A stretch of 64,000 nt of DNA. Origin: Alphaproteobacteria bacterium US3C007 (GTDB taxonomy: Bacteria; Pseudomonadota; Alphaproteobacteria; Rhodobacterales; Rhodobacteraceae). The number at the start of each line of letters is the position of its first letter. Position 1 is the stretch's first letter. Below are positions 8,446 to 17,235 of this stretch, piece after piece. The stretch covers positions 2,108,001 to 2,172,000 of the forward strand of contig CP139918.1 of the NCBI GenBank assembly GCA_034423775.1, read 5' to 3'. The translations under genes and the position numbers were made by a program. The notes below the pieces were generated by a model. It did not search any database and had not been told where the DNA came from. It saw only the letters and a list, made by a program, of their open reading frames with translations.

Positions 8446-9032
8446 AGCGCGGCGGAAACCCCAAGCAGCACAACGGTCATCATTGCGGCTGCCATAGCAT
8501 AATTTATTCGCTTTTGCGTTGTCTCGGCGAGGTCGAGCCTATGCAATGCGCTGCCCGCAAAAAGCCAGATCAAATGGATAGGAAACCAGACCGCATTGCC
8601 GATAAGCAGTTTCAGTAGGGTTTCCAGCAGCAGGTTGTCGGGCAGAAACGCAAAACCCGAATAGAGGGCCGAGTTCACTGCATAGGCTTTGGGGTTGATA
8701 ATTTGTAAGAGTATTCCGTCTTTTACCCCGGGGCGTCGGCGCGCATCGATAAAAGCCAGTTTTGATCCAGCCAGCGCGATCCGACCCGCCAAATAGACCA
8801 AATAGGCCAGCGAGGCCGCCATCAGCACGCCCCGAACCACAGGAACGCTGAACACGATGGCCGCGAGACCGCTGATCACGGCCAAGCCCACCAAATTTGT
8901 GCCGATAAAAAGCCCCATCACATAGCGCAGTCCGGGTTGAAACCCATAGGCGGCCCCCACGCCCGCCGTGGACAGCACACCAGGTCCTGGGGTTATGATC
9001 AGTAAAAAAACGGCAAGTGCGAAGGTCAGCAT
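8442..9032 (-). CDS. LysE-family amino-acid exporter
   Basis: 196 residues, about six hydrophobic segments, with the family's opening 'ITPGPGVLSTAGVGAAYG' around residues 13-30. LysE/RhtB proteins export amino acids or related small molecules across the inner membrane. AGGACG lies 7 bp before the ATG at 9032. The gene runs against the amino-acid operon and overlaps the aminotransferase stop. Exported substrate is unknown; lysine or arginine would suit the neighbourhood but is inference. Confidence 0.85.
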   Translation of the reverse strand: MLTFALAVFLLIITPGPGVLSTAGVGAAYGFQPGLRYVMGLFIGTNLVGLAVISGLAAIVFSVPVVRGVLMAASLAYLVYLAGRIALAGSKLAFIDARRRPGVKDGILLQIINPKAYAVNSALYSGFAFLPDNLLLETLLKLLIGNAVWFPIHLIWLFAGSALHRLDLAETTQKRINYAMAAAMMTVVLLGVSAAL

Positions 9033-9226
9033 TGATACGTCCTGTAACGGTGTCCACCTAGAAGACGCAGCCTAGAGCGTTTGTCAAACATAAGTTCCGG
9101 CCATTTTGCGAATTTATTTTTCTCAAGCAGACCCTGCCATAATCTAGAACAGGGCCAAGGCTTTTCATCCCGTGGTCGATAGGGTAATCGAGCTCATAAA
9201 CATAGATAAAAGGCCTTTGGGTAACG

Positions 9227-10492
9227 ATGGATCACTTTCAGTATAAGAACGGTATTCTTCATGGCGAAGGGGTTTCGCTGGCAGAGATAGCAGCGCAAGT
9301 TGGCACGCCATTTTACGCATATTCAAGCGCCACCTTGACCCGCCATTTCCATGCGGTTGATGCGGCGCTTCAAGGTATGGATCACCTTGTCTGTTTTGCG
9401 ATGAAAGCTGCATCGAACCAAGCCATTATTAAAACCCTGGCCGGGTTGGGCGCTGGGATGGATGTGGTGTCGGGGGGGGAATATCGTCGCGCTATTGCCG
9501 CCGGCGTTGCCCCGGAGCGGATTGTATTTTCAGGGGTTGGAAAAACCCGCGATGAGATGGCTTTCGCGCTGCGCGGTGGTTTGCGCCAATTCAATGTGGA
9601 AAGCGAAGCCGAGCTGGAAGCCCTCAATGAGGTGGCAGTGTCTTTAGGAACGGTTGCGCCAATCACCATGCGCGTGAATCCCGATGTGGATGCGAAAACC
9701 CACGCCAAAATTGCCACCGGCAAGGCAGAAAACAAATTTGGCATTCCAATTTCGCGCGCTTCTGAAGTTTACGCGCGCGCGGCCAGCTTACCCGGGCTCG
9801 AGGCGGTAGGTGTCGATGTGCATATTGGTAGCCAGCTGACGGAGATGGCACCTTTCGAATTGGCGTATCGCAAACTGGCAAGCGTGACTCAGCAATTGCG
9901 GGCCGAGGGGCATGATATTCGTCGGCTTGATCTGGGCGGTGGCCTTGGTATTGCCTATCAGGCCGATTCTGGGCCTTTGCCCAGCTTGCAGGACTATGGC
10001 GCAATGGTTCAGCGTGAATTGGGCCATTTAGACTGTGAAATAGAAGTTGAGCCTGGGCGCTTGATTGCTGGCAATGCTGGGGTTTTGGTCAGTTCAGTGA
10101 TTTATGTGAAATCCGGTGAAGACCGTGAATTTCTGATTTTAGACGCGGCGATGAACGATCTTATCCGCCCAGCGATGTATGAGGCGCATCATGATGTGGT
10201 GCCTGTGCAAGCAGCCAGCGCGGATCAGCCAACAGCCACTTATGATATCGTGGGCCCCGTGTGCGAATCTGGAGATACATTTGCCAAAGGGCGGGCTTTG
10301 CCGCGCCAAAGCGCGGGCGATCTTGTGGCTTTTCGCTCGGCCGGTGCTTATGGGGCCGTCATGGCCAGTGAATATAATACCCGCCAATTGGTACCCGAGA
10401 TAATGGTACACGGCGATCAATTCGCGGTGATCCGAGCCCGTCCCACATTTGACGAAATGATAAATCGAGATATGATTCCCTCTTGGTTGTAG
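9227..10492 (+). CDS. lysA: Diaminopimelate decarboxylase
   Basis: 421 residues, family length. Converts meso-diaminopimelate to lysine, the last step of lysine synthesis. PLP lysine K60 lies in 'CFAMKAASNQ'; 'GMDVVSGGEYRRA' and 'DVHIGSQLTE' follow; the second half has 'EPGRLIAGNAG' and the active-site Cys region 'VGPVCESGDTFA'. This is the alanine-racemase-like TIM barrel plus beta domain. About 190 bp lie between the divergent exporter start and this ATG, so it has its own promoter, which I could not place. The TAG stop is in the same frame as the following TIGR02302 gene. Confidence 0.96.
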   Translation: MDHFQYKNGILHGEGVSLAEIAAQVGTPFYAYSSATLTRHFHAVDAALQGMDHLVCFAMKAASNQAIIKTLAGLGAGMDVVSGGEYRRAIAAGVAPERIVFSGVGKTRDEMAFALRGGLRQFNVESEAELEALNEVAVSLGTVAPITMRVNPDVDAKTHAKIATGKAENKFGIPISRASEVYARAASLPGLEAVGVDVHIGSQLTEMAPFELAYRKLASVTQQLRAEGHDIRRLDLGGGLGIAYQADSGPLPSLQDYGAMVQRELGHLDCEIEVEPGRLIAGNAGVLVSSVIYVKSGEDREFLILDAAMNDLIRPAMYEAHHDVVPVQAASADQPTATYDIVGPVCESGDTFAKGRALPRQSAGDLVAFRSAGAYGAVMASEYNTRQLVPEIMVHGDQFAVIRARPTFDEMINRDMIPSWL

Positions 10493-10511
10493 AAAAAAAC
10501 AGCCAAGAGTT

Positions 10512-10525
10512 GGAGGTTTAATCTG
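10512..10525 (+). promoter_or_regulatory. Strong Shine-Dalgarno before an in-frame CTG
   Basis: GGAGG at 10512-10516 is followed after 6 nt by CTG at 10523-10525, in frame with the TIGR02302 gene. The region has no in-frame ATG or GTG; the first standard start is a TTG at 10592, which has no ribosome-binding site. The spacing suggests translation starts at the CTG, adding 23 residues. Confidence 0.5.
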
Positions 10526-10591
10526 GTCTTTTCGCGTGTTCAAAACTGGTTTTCAGCTCCGCAGCCGGCTGTCTTTAAAACGCTTATTGGG

Positions 10592-13048
10592 TTGGTCTGT
10601 GAGCGCGGCTTAAAAGCGTTCTGGCCGTTTTGTTCGGTTGGTCTGATTGGGTTTAGCCTGCCGATGTGGCGCAGGCCGGTGATTGGCCAAATTGATCTTC
10701 TGGCGCTGGGGGTTGGGATTGCTGCCGCTGGGGCTCTTGCTGCGTTGCTTTGGGGTATCAAAAGGTTTCATATGCCGCATTGGCAAGACGCCAAGCAACG
10801 CGTGGATCGCAGCTTGCCATCGCGCCCTTTGCAAGCGTTAAACGATGTTGCAAGCATCCGAGGTAAAGATCCGGTTACGCAGGCGCTCTGGCGACGCCAT
10901 CAACACCAAATGCAAGCGTTGGCGAACCAAGCCTTATCGGTTCCCCCTGATCTGACTCTGATGAAAGCCGACCCTTTTGGCTTACGCCTATGCGCATTAT
11001 TGGTGTTTTTGGTCAGCCTAACCTTTGGATCATCGTCTAATTTTGCGGCGCGTTTTGCGCCGCCGCTGTCCTTAAACCTAAAAACGGTTGAGGTTCAAAG
11101 CTGGGAGGGGTGGGTGACACAGCCGCCCTATTCCGGTTTGCCCAGCCTTTATTTGCCGGATCTTTTCGAGCAAGCTGACTTAAGGCTTTTGAACACCAGT
11201 CGGGTTGATTTGCGGTTTTATGGCCCGGAAGGCAGCTATCAAATAAATCAAACCGTTTCGCCCACCCCTGCGGCCACCTCAGCCGCGGATGGCTTGCAAC
11301 AAAGCTTCACGGTTCTACAAGAGGGTGTTTTGGAAATTTCGGGACCATCCAGCGCAGTTTGGTCTGTTACGCTGCTTCCTGATAAGCCGCCCAACCTGCA
11401 ATGGAATGGAACCTTTGAGCCCGATTTTTTTGGGGTCAGCCGGTTTAGTTACGCCGCGCAGGATGATTTTGGCATCACCGCAGTACGCGCGCTTATTGAA
11501 GTGGATTTAGAGGCATTAGATCGGCGTTATGGTTTGGCGCTTGACCCAGAGAGTGACGCGGCCCTGCGCGTTGATTTGCCGATGCCGCTTGATGGGCGGT
11601 ATCGGGATTTCTCGATGGATGTAACCGAAGATTTTTCGAAACATATGCTCTCAAACCTACCCGTAACCGTTTCTTTGGAAGCCAAGGATGCTTTGGGACA
11701 AAGCGTCGTGACCCCGGCGCGCGCCATGACGCTGCCCGGCCGCAGATTTTTTGATCCCTTGGCTGCGGCCTTGATTGAACAGCGGCGCGATTTGATGTGG
11801 CATCGTGAAAATGCTGGGCGGGTCGAGCGTATGCTGAAGGCGATTTTGTTTGAACCAGGATCGCAAATCCGCAAGGAGGGTGATTATTTACAGCTGCGTT
11901 TCATCAGTGCTGAGCTGACAAAAGCGCTTGCGCAAGGCGCGCTGAAACAAGCGCGCGTTGAAATTGCGGAATTGCTATGGGCCTTGGCGATTGATCTTGA
12001 AGACGGCGATGTTGACGATGCGCTAGAGCGCATGCGGCAAGCTGAAGAGCGGTTGTCGCAAGCGATGAAAAACGGAGCATCTGAGGCGGAAATTGCCGAA
12101 TTGATGCAAGAATTACGCGAGGCAAATGAAAACTACCTGCGCCAATTGATGCAACAGGCGGAACGGGAAAAAACCGCTCCTGAAAAGGGCCCGCGTTCAA
12201 CCACCCCCCAAAATAGCTTGGATTTAACGCAAAATGATCTTCAGGCCATGATGGATCGTATCGAGAAATTGATGCGTGAGGGGCGTATGGCCGAGGCGCA
12301 ACAAGCGCTTCAAGAGTTGCAGCAGATGATGCAAAATATGCAGATTGCGGAAGGCTCTTCGGGCGAAGGCGCGCCGCGCGAACAAGCGTTGCAAGGCTTA
12401 GAAGACACGCTGCGGGGTCAACAAAACCTATCTGATGAGGCGTTTCGTAATCTTCAACAAGCACCCAGCCAATCGCGTGGTGAAGGTTTGGGGCAACAAA
12501 GCCTGGGTGAAACAGGCCCCTCTGAGGATGCAACGCCGCCCTCTGCGCAAGATCTGGCGGATCGCCAGCGGCGCCTCAGAGAGGCTCTGGGCCGGCAACG
12601 CCAAAATCTGCCGTTTGATCCAAGCGGTGAAGGCAGCGACGGGCCTACAGCGCGAGCTTTGGATGAAGCAGAAGAGGCTATGCGCCGGGCTGAACGGGCT
12701 TTAGACGAGAATGATTTGCCAGAAGCTATGGATCAACAGGCGGATGCGTTGGATGCGCTGCGGGATGGTATTCAGCACTTAGATCAGGCATTTACCGAAG
12801 CCCAACGTTTAAATGAGGCTGATCAGGGCAGCGCAGCTCAAGGGCGCGGGCGCGGTGAGGCAACCGATCCGCTGGGGCGTCAGCAGGGCCGGCATGCGGG
12901 GGATGATGGTATGTCAGAGGCGCAGGAAAGGCGGGCTATGGAGCGCCAGGCGCAACAGCTGCTTGAGGAGATCCGGCGCCGTATGGGTGAGCGTGATCGC
13001 TCAAAACCCGAGCGCGACTATTTAGAACGCTTGCTTGAAAAGTTTTAG
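10592..13048 (+). CDS. TIGR02302/DUF4175 family membrane protein
   Basis: 818 residues from the TTG at 10592, or 841 from a CTG at 10523 that has a far better ribosome-binding site. Two hydrophobic segments lie near the N-terminus (about residues 12-55), another near 130-145, then a long periplasmic-type region and a Gln/Glu/Arg-rich C-terminal half with repeated 'EALQELQQMMQNM'-like helices and the motif 'QQLLEEIRRRMGERDR'. This matches the alphaproteobacterial family TIGR02302, found after lysA in many Rhodobacterales as I recall. The function is not established. The gene converges on the zinc-ribbon gene with 10 bp between. Confidence 0.85.
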   Translation: MVCERGLKAFWPFCSVGLIGFSLPMWRRPVIGQIDLLALGVGIAAAGALAALLWGIKRFHMPHWQDAKQRVDRSLPSRPLQALNDVASIRGKDPVTQALWRRHQHQMQALANQALSVPPDLTLMKADPFGLRLCALLVFLVSLTFGSSSNFAARFAPPLSLNLKTVEVQSWEGWVTQPPYSGLPSLYLPDLFEQADLRLLNTSRVDLRFYGPEGSYQINQTVSPTPAATSAADGLQQSFTVLQEGVLEISGPSSAVWSVTLLPDKPPNLQWNGTFEPDFFGVSRFSYAAQDDFGITAVRALIEVDLEALDRRYGLALDPESDAALRVDLPMPLDGRYRDFSMDVTEDFSKHMLSNLPVTVSLEAKDALGQSVVTPARAMTLPGRRFFDPLAAALIEQRRDLMWHRENAGRVERMLKAILFEPGSQIRKEGDYLQLRFISAELTKALAQGALKQARVEIAELLWALAIDLEDGDVDDALERMRQAEERLSQAMKNGASEAEIAELMQELREANENYLRQLMQQAEREKTAPEKGPRSTTPQNSLDLTQNDLQAMMDRIEKLMREGRMAEAQQALQELQQMMQNMQIAEGSSGEGAPREQALQGLEDTLRGQQNLSDEAFRNLQQAPSQSRGEGLGQQSLGETGPSEDATPPSAQDLADRQRRLREALGRQRQNLPFDPSGEGSDGPTARALDEAEEAMRRAERALDENDLPEAMDQQADALDALRDGIQHLDQAFTEAQRLNEADQGSAAQGRGRGEATDPLGRQQGRHAGDDGMSEAQERRAMERQAQQLLEEIRRRMGERDRSKPERDYLERLLEKF

Positions 13049-13058
13049 GGTCAGGGGA

Positions 13059-13847
13059 TTAAAAAACCTGCTTAACCTGCGCGAGAACCCATAGAACGCT
13101 TTGGTCAATCAATGGGTCTACACGCTGGCGCTGGGCATCCACCCACAGCGTGTAAAGATCGGCATAGGGTGTCAGGCTGGGGGCTGCGTTGCTGAGTGTC
13201 TCCGCGTAAAGGTAGAAGAGCAAAGCGGCCATCACGGCAGCAACCCCGGTTGTGAAGCCCAGCCTGCCCAAGCTATGGGATGGCGTATTCGCGTGTTGGG
13301 CGGTGATGGGTTTGGGCGCAGGCGCGGTTTTATCAGCTTGAAGTTGATCTGGCTCGCTGGCTGGCGCAGGCAATGGCGCTGATGGAAGGGCGTTTATTGG
13401 CGCCGCCGGACCGGCCGGAAAGCTGCTTTGCGCAGTTTCAAGCGCCGGTGGAATATCGGTCTCAAGCGTGGCTTGATCTTCCACGAATACAGAGGCTGCG
13501 CGCACTTTTGCCTCTCGATCCGCCTCCTGCCGCAACACTTCTGCAACAGCCGGCGCGATGGGGGGGCGTTGAATCGCGGTTGGATTGTTGAAGATAGGGC
13601 TCTGTAGGTCGCGGTTGCTCGGTTCACTCGATTGGGACTCGCTGTTATGCTCGATCGCACCCTTTATATAGGCAAAGTCTTGCAGGCGCTGATCACCGCG
13701 GATATTTTCAATTGGAAAAGAGGCTTGCGGGTGCGGTTGGAACCAAGTTTCACCACAAGCTGAACATTGCACCTCGCATCCCGCCTCTGGAATAGCGTCT
13801 TCGGGCACTTCATATTGGGCTTGGCAAATTGGGCAGGCCAGAAGCAT
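13059..13847 (-). CDS. MJ0042-type zinc-ribbon membrane protein
   Basis: 262 residues. The N-terminus is a zinc ribbon: 'CPICQAQYEVPED' (C5, C8) followed by 'GCEVQCSACGETWF' (C28, C31; C24 extra), the typical 'zinc-ribbon / MJ0042 finger-like' start. A Pro/Ala-rich linker covers about residues 100-185, one transmembrane helix lies near 195-215, and a short C-terminal tail follows. Proteins with this plan are common in alphaproteobacteria next to ftsE, which diverges here 189 bp away; their role is unknown. Cytoplasmic finger and single anchor are inferred. Confidence 0.8.
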   Translation of the reverse strand: MLLACPICQAQYEVPEDAIPEAGCEVQCSACGETWFQPHPQASFPIENIRGDQRLQDFAYIKGAIEHNSESQSSEPSNRDLQSPIFNNPTAIQRPPIAPAVAEVLRQEADREAKVRAASVFVEDQATLETDIPPALETAQSSFPAGPAAPINALPSAPLPAPASEPDQLQADKTAPAPKPITAQHANTPSHSLGRLGFTTGVAAVMAALLFYLYAETLSNAAPSLTPYADLYTLWVDAQRQRVDPLIDQSVLWVLAQVKQVF

Positions 13848-14036
13848 GGCGAGATAAACCTATCGTGTTTAGATCTTTAGCGTGTATTTCTAGCCCAATA
13901 TGCGCTTAAAAACCCAGAGAGAAAATGGCTTTCTGCAAAAAATCATTTCGCGAAAGGCGAATGATAGATTGCAACGATGGCTGCACTGGGGCAAAACGGC
14001 TTTACGGGGCCTTAACAGATAGCAGCAGGATATGCT

Positions 14037-14714
14037 TTGATAGATTTGGAAAATGCAGCCTATTCCTATAGTGGAAACGAGCTTTTATCGGGTATGTCTG
14101 TCTCGATAACACCGGGCGCGTTTTATTTCCTGACGGGGCCCTCAGGGTCTGGAAAAACCACTTTTTTGAAACTGTGCTATGGCGCTTTAACCGCGACATC
14201 GGGGATCGTGTCTTTGTTTGGGAACAGTCGCGCGTCTATGTCTCGGGATGAAATTGCAATTGCACGCCGCAAAATCGGCGTCGTGCATCAAGATTGTCAG
14301 TTTTTGGATCATTTGAGCGTGATTGAAAATATAGCGCTGCCGTTAGAAGTGGCGGGGCAGGATCGTCTGTCGGATCAAATGAACCTTAAAGAGCTATTGG
14401 CGTGGGTCGGGCTGAACAAACGCGCCGAGGCCTATCCGCCCGAGCTGTCTGGCGGTGAACGGCAGCGGGCTGCTTTGGCCCGCGCGATCATTATGTCTCC
14501 GGATATTATTTTGGCGGATGAGCCCACCGGGAATATCGATTGGGAAATGTCTGAGCGGTTATTGAAGCTCTTGATCGAACTCAACCGCATGGGCAAAACG
14601 ATTGTCGTTGCGAGCCATGATTTAAGCTTGATTCGCACCGCAAAAACGCAGGTTCCGGTGCGCGTTTTGCGGATTAACAATCGGCAAGTGCACCTTGCGG
14701 GGGCTGATTTATGA
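14037..14714 (+). CDS. ftsE: Cell-division ATP-binding protein FtsE
   Basis: 225 residues. ABC ATPase with Walker A 'GPSGSGKTT' near residue 35, signature 'LSGGERQRAALARA' and Walker B 'IILADEPTGNID'. FtsE works with FtsX at the septum to activate peptidoglycan hydrolases through periplasmic partners. The start is TTG at 14037, preceded at 6 nt by AGGA (14027-14030); an ATG at 14032 is followed by a stop in its frame. It overlaps ftsX by 4 bp (ATGA). No promoter could be placed with confidence in the 189 bp upstream. Confidence 0.93.
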   Translation: MIDLENAAYSYSGNELLSGMSVSITPGAFYFLTGPSGSGKTTFLKLCYGALTATSGIVSLFGNSRASMSRDEIAIARRKIGVVHQDCQFLDHLSVIENIALPLEVAGQDRLSDQMNLKELLAWVGLNKRAEAYPPELSGGERQRAALARAIIMSPDIILADEPTGNIDWEMSERLLKLLIELNRMGKTIVVASHDLSLIRTAKTQVPVRVLRINNRQVHLAGADL

Positions 14715-15616
14715 TCGCCCCTATCTCAAATTTTCTGGCGATGATCTCAGGAGATGGGCGTCGGAATAAAGTTGTTCCGCCCACAGGTTTCACGGCAACT
14801 CTTAGCACGGCCACATCTGCAATCATGGCGTTTTTGGTTGTGTTCGCTCTGGTGTTGTCTTTGGCGGCTGATCGGCTTGCGGCGCGCTGGAGCACGGCCT
14901 TATCTGGTAGCGCCACATTGCGCGTATCAGCCTCGGCTGACCAGCTTGAGGCGCAGGTTCGGCAGGCTTTGCAGGTCTTGCAAACCACCAGCGGGATCGC
15001 CTCGGCCCGTGTGATGAGCGCCGATGAACAGCGCGCTTTGCTGGAGCCTTGGTTTGGGCCCGATATGCCGCTTGAAGATTTAGCCGTGCCTCGCTTGATC
15101 GATATCCAAGAAACCAGTGCAGGGTATGATGCCCAGGGTCTTCGGCTGCGTTTGGCGGCAGAAGTGCCGTCCGCGGTTTTGGATGATCATACGCGTTGGC
15201 AAAAGCCGTTGGCGCGGGCCGCGCAGCGGTTGTGGTTGCTGGGAATCGTGTCGATTATTTTGATGATAGCGGCAAATGCGGCGATGATTACGCTGGCCGC
15301 GCGTGCATCCATGGCGGCCAATGCGCAGGTGATCGCGGTTCTACGTTTGATTGGAGCGACGGATAATTACATTGCCTCGGCCTTTGTTGGCCGGTTTACA
15401 TTTCGTGCATTCGCGGGCGCCTCTATCGGCATCGCACTCGGCGCGGTGGTGGTGTATCTTATACCCTCAGAAGAGCCGCGCAGCCTGATTTTAACAGGGC
15501 TTGGCTTGCAGGGGCTGGAATGGCTCTGGCTGCTTTTTATTCCACCGTTTTCGGCAGGAACGGCTTATCTTTCGACGCGCCGCGCCGCTCAACAGGTTTT
15601 GGCGGGGCTTGCGTAG
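14711..15616 (+). CDS. ftsX: Cell-division protein FtsX
   Basis: 301 residues with four hydrophobic segments: one near residue 38 and three in the second half (about 175-198, 222-250 and 268-290). A periplasmic domain of roughly 110 residues lies between the first two. This is the FtsX/MacB-like permease fold that partners FtsE. The start codon overlaps the ftsE stop. The stop TAG is followed at once by the plsC ATG (15617), so the three genes form one transcript. Confidence 0.92.
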   Translation: MIAPISNFLAMISGDGRRNKVVPPTGFTATLSTATSAIMAFLVVFALVLSLAADRLAARWSTALSGSATLRVSASADQLEAQVRQALQVLQTTSGIASARVMSADEQRALLEPWFGPDMPLEDLAVPRLIDIQETSAGYDAQGLRLRLAAEVPSAVLDDHTRWQKPLARAAQRLWLLGIVSIILMIAANAAMITLAARASMAANAQVIAVLRLIGATDNYIASAFVGRFTFRAFAGASIGIALGAVVVYLIPSEEPRSLILTGLGLQGLEWLWLLFIPPFSAGTAYLSTRRAAQQVLAGLA

Positions 15617-16366
15617 ATGTCTGTTCTCAGATGGATCATGAGCGCGGCCTTTGTGTTTCAAATGTACCTGATGTTGGTGGTTGTTGGTCTTTTATTCCTG
15701 CCTTGGGCGCTTATAGATCGGCGCGGGGCCTATCTGGCTGTGCGCTCTTATGCCCATTGGGTGCGGTGGAGCGCCCGCTGGATGGTTGGGCTCCGTTCCG
15801 AAATACGCGGGATCATCCCAGAAGGGGAAGTTCTTATTGCCGCCAAGCATCAAAGCTTTTTTGACGCGATTTTGATTGTGAGTGCGGTTCCAAAACCCAA
15901 GTTCATCATGAAGAACTCGCTGAAATATGCACCTGTTCTGGGGTGGTTCGGTTTGCGGATTGGATGTATTTGTGTTGAGCGCGGCAAACGGACGCAAGCC
16001 ATAAAATCAATGGTGGCTGCGGTCAATTCAGGCAATTCGCCTGCAGGACAGTTGATCATTTATCCGCAAGGCACCCGGATCGCGCCTGGCGCATCGGCGC
16101 CGTATAAGATCGGTACTGCAGTTCTTTATCAAGAAACCGGTCAAACCTGCATCCCCGCGGCAACGAATGTTGGCGTTTTCTGGCCCAAATATGGCATCCT
16201 GCGGCAACCGGGTTTGGCTGTGATTGAGTTTTTGCCTGCCATTCAACCCGGGCTAAGCAATGAGCTGTTCATGCATAGGCTGGAAGAGGTGATTGAGCAA
16301 AGTTCAAACGCGTTATTGGAAGAGGCGGCAACAGATGGATTTTATCCGGTCGGTCAAGACACTTGA
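15617..16366 (+). CDS. plsC: 1-acyl-sn-glycerol-3-phosphate acyltransferase
   Basis: 249 residues. Adds the second acyl chain to lysophosphatidic acid, giving phosphatidic acid, at the inner membrane. The catalytic HX4D is 'HQSFFD' (H78, D83) and the glycerolphosphate-binding block is 'YPQGTR' (149-154), a variant of FPEGTR. An N-terminal hydrophobic helix lies near residues 10-30. It starts directly after ftsX and overlaps the following oxidase-like gene by 32 bp. Clear family; another lysophospholipid could be the acceptor. Confidence 0.92.
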   Translation: MSVLRWIMSAAFVFQMYLMLVVVGLLFLPWALIDRRGAYLAVRSYAHWVRWSARWMVGLRSEIRGIIPEGEVLIAAKHQSFFDAILIVSAVPKPKFIMKNSLKYAPVLGWFGLRIGCICVERGKRTQAIKSMVAAVNSGNSPAGQLIIYPQGTRIAPGASAPYKIGTAVLYQETGQTCIPAATNVGVFWPKYGILRQPGLAVIEFLPAIQPGLSNELFMHRLEEVIEQSSNALLEEAATDGFYPVGQDT

Positions 16367-16922
16367 GGCACTATATGGACAGGCGAGTCCGGCAAGCCTG
16401 CATAAAGTTGCAGATCATCTGACACCATTATATCAAGCTTGGATAGGGGCCGCGCGCTTTTGCGTGCTGTCAACAATTGGCTCCGCCGGTACCGATGGAT
16501 CTCCGCGCGGCGATCTAGGGCCGGTGGTACGGATCCAAGACGATAAAACGCTTTTATTGCCCGATTGGCCCGGCAATAACCGTTTGGACAGTTTGCGCAA
16601 CATCGTTGAAGATGGTCGCATTTCATTGATGTTTATGGTGCCGGGCTCAGATACGGTGGTGCGGGTAAATGGCCAAGCGTCCCTGACGACGGATCCGGAT
16701 CTTTGCGCCAGCTTTTTAGACAATAAAGGAGGCCCGGTTTGCGTGATGGTGATCACTGTACAAGAGGTTTATATTCAATGCGCAAAATCGATAAAACGCG
16801 CAGCGTTATGGCAAACGCGCAATGCGCCGCTTGTACCGAGCCTTGGCCAGATTTTAAACGAAGCCACTGATCTTGAGTCTGGTGGGGCATCTTCGGGCGG
16901 GCATTCAGCCCATACCAGCTGA
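16335..16922 (+). CDS. Pyridoxamine 5'-phosphate oxidase-family FMN protein
   Basis: 195 residues of the split-barrel flavin-binding fold. Visible are 'STIGSAGTDGSPRGD', 'LLLPDWPGNNRLDSLRNI' and 'GRISLMFMVPG', the FMN-phosphate contact blocks of the PNPOx-like superfamily. This subgroup is not the vitamin B6 PdxH; members are usually uncharacterised flavin or heme-handling proteins. The ATG at 16335 lies inside the end of plsC and has GAGG 9 bp upstream; an upstream GTG/ATG in frame would deepen the overlap. Expression with plsC is likely. No function is claimed. Confidence 0.8.
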   Translation: MDFIRSVKTLEALYGQASPASLHKVADHLTPLYQAWIGAARFCVLSTIGSAGTDGSPRGDLGPVVRIQDDKTLLLPDWPGNNRLDSLRNIVEDGRISLMFMVPGSDTVVRVNGQASLTTDPDLCASFLDNKGGPVCVMVITVQEVYIQCAKSIKRAALWQTRNAPLVPSLGQILNEATDLESGGASSGGHSAHTS

Positions 16923-17099
16923 CTAAAGTCGTGTGGTTTGCGGCGCGTCAAGACGGGCCTGTCCATACATGCCTTTTTAGCAAGTGGCGCGAACCGCAGC
17001 AAGATCGCCGGCCGGCAAAGCGCAGATTTTAGGCACATCGCCCGATATCAAAGTCTGCACTGCGCTTATGATAGGCGCTTGTGCTAAGCTGGCCCCTTA

Positions 17100-17235
17100 G
17101 TTTCGGATGCGAAACTTTCGAAGTCTATGCCGCCGCAACAGATCCCGAAAATGTCGGAAACACCGTCTTTACGAAGAGGTAAGCGGGCTATAGCCCAGAG
17201 GGATAAAATCGGACAAACCGATAGGAGGGAACGCC
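17100..17235 (+). promoter_or_regulatory. Hairpin-rich leader of fhs
   Basis: Four short stems lie in the 136 bp before fhs: GTTTCG/CGAAAC with loop GATG (17100-17115); CCGA/TCGG with loop AAATG (17145-17157); the palindrome GGGCTATAGCCC (17185-17196); and ATCGG/CCGAT with loop ACAAA (17208-17222), which ends one base before the Shine-Dalgarno AGGAGGG. The TCGG at 17154-17157 could instead pair with CCGA at 17218-17221, so alternative folds are possible. I could not match the known ZTP (pfl) riboswitch core. The rest of the 16923-17235 gap holds no gene I can see. Confidence 0.4.

Noticed and set aside
17000..17235. ZTP (pfl) riboswitch before fhs
   Set aside because: The family often controls fhs, but the conserved 3' CCGCCUGGGCA-like core is not present.
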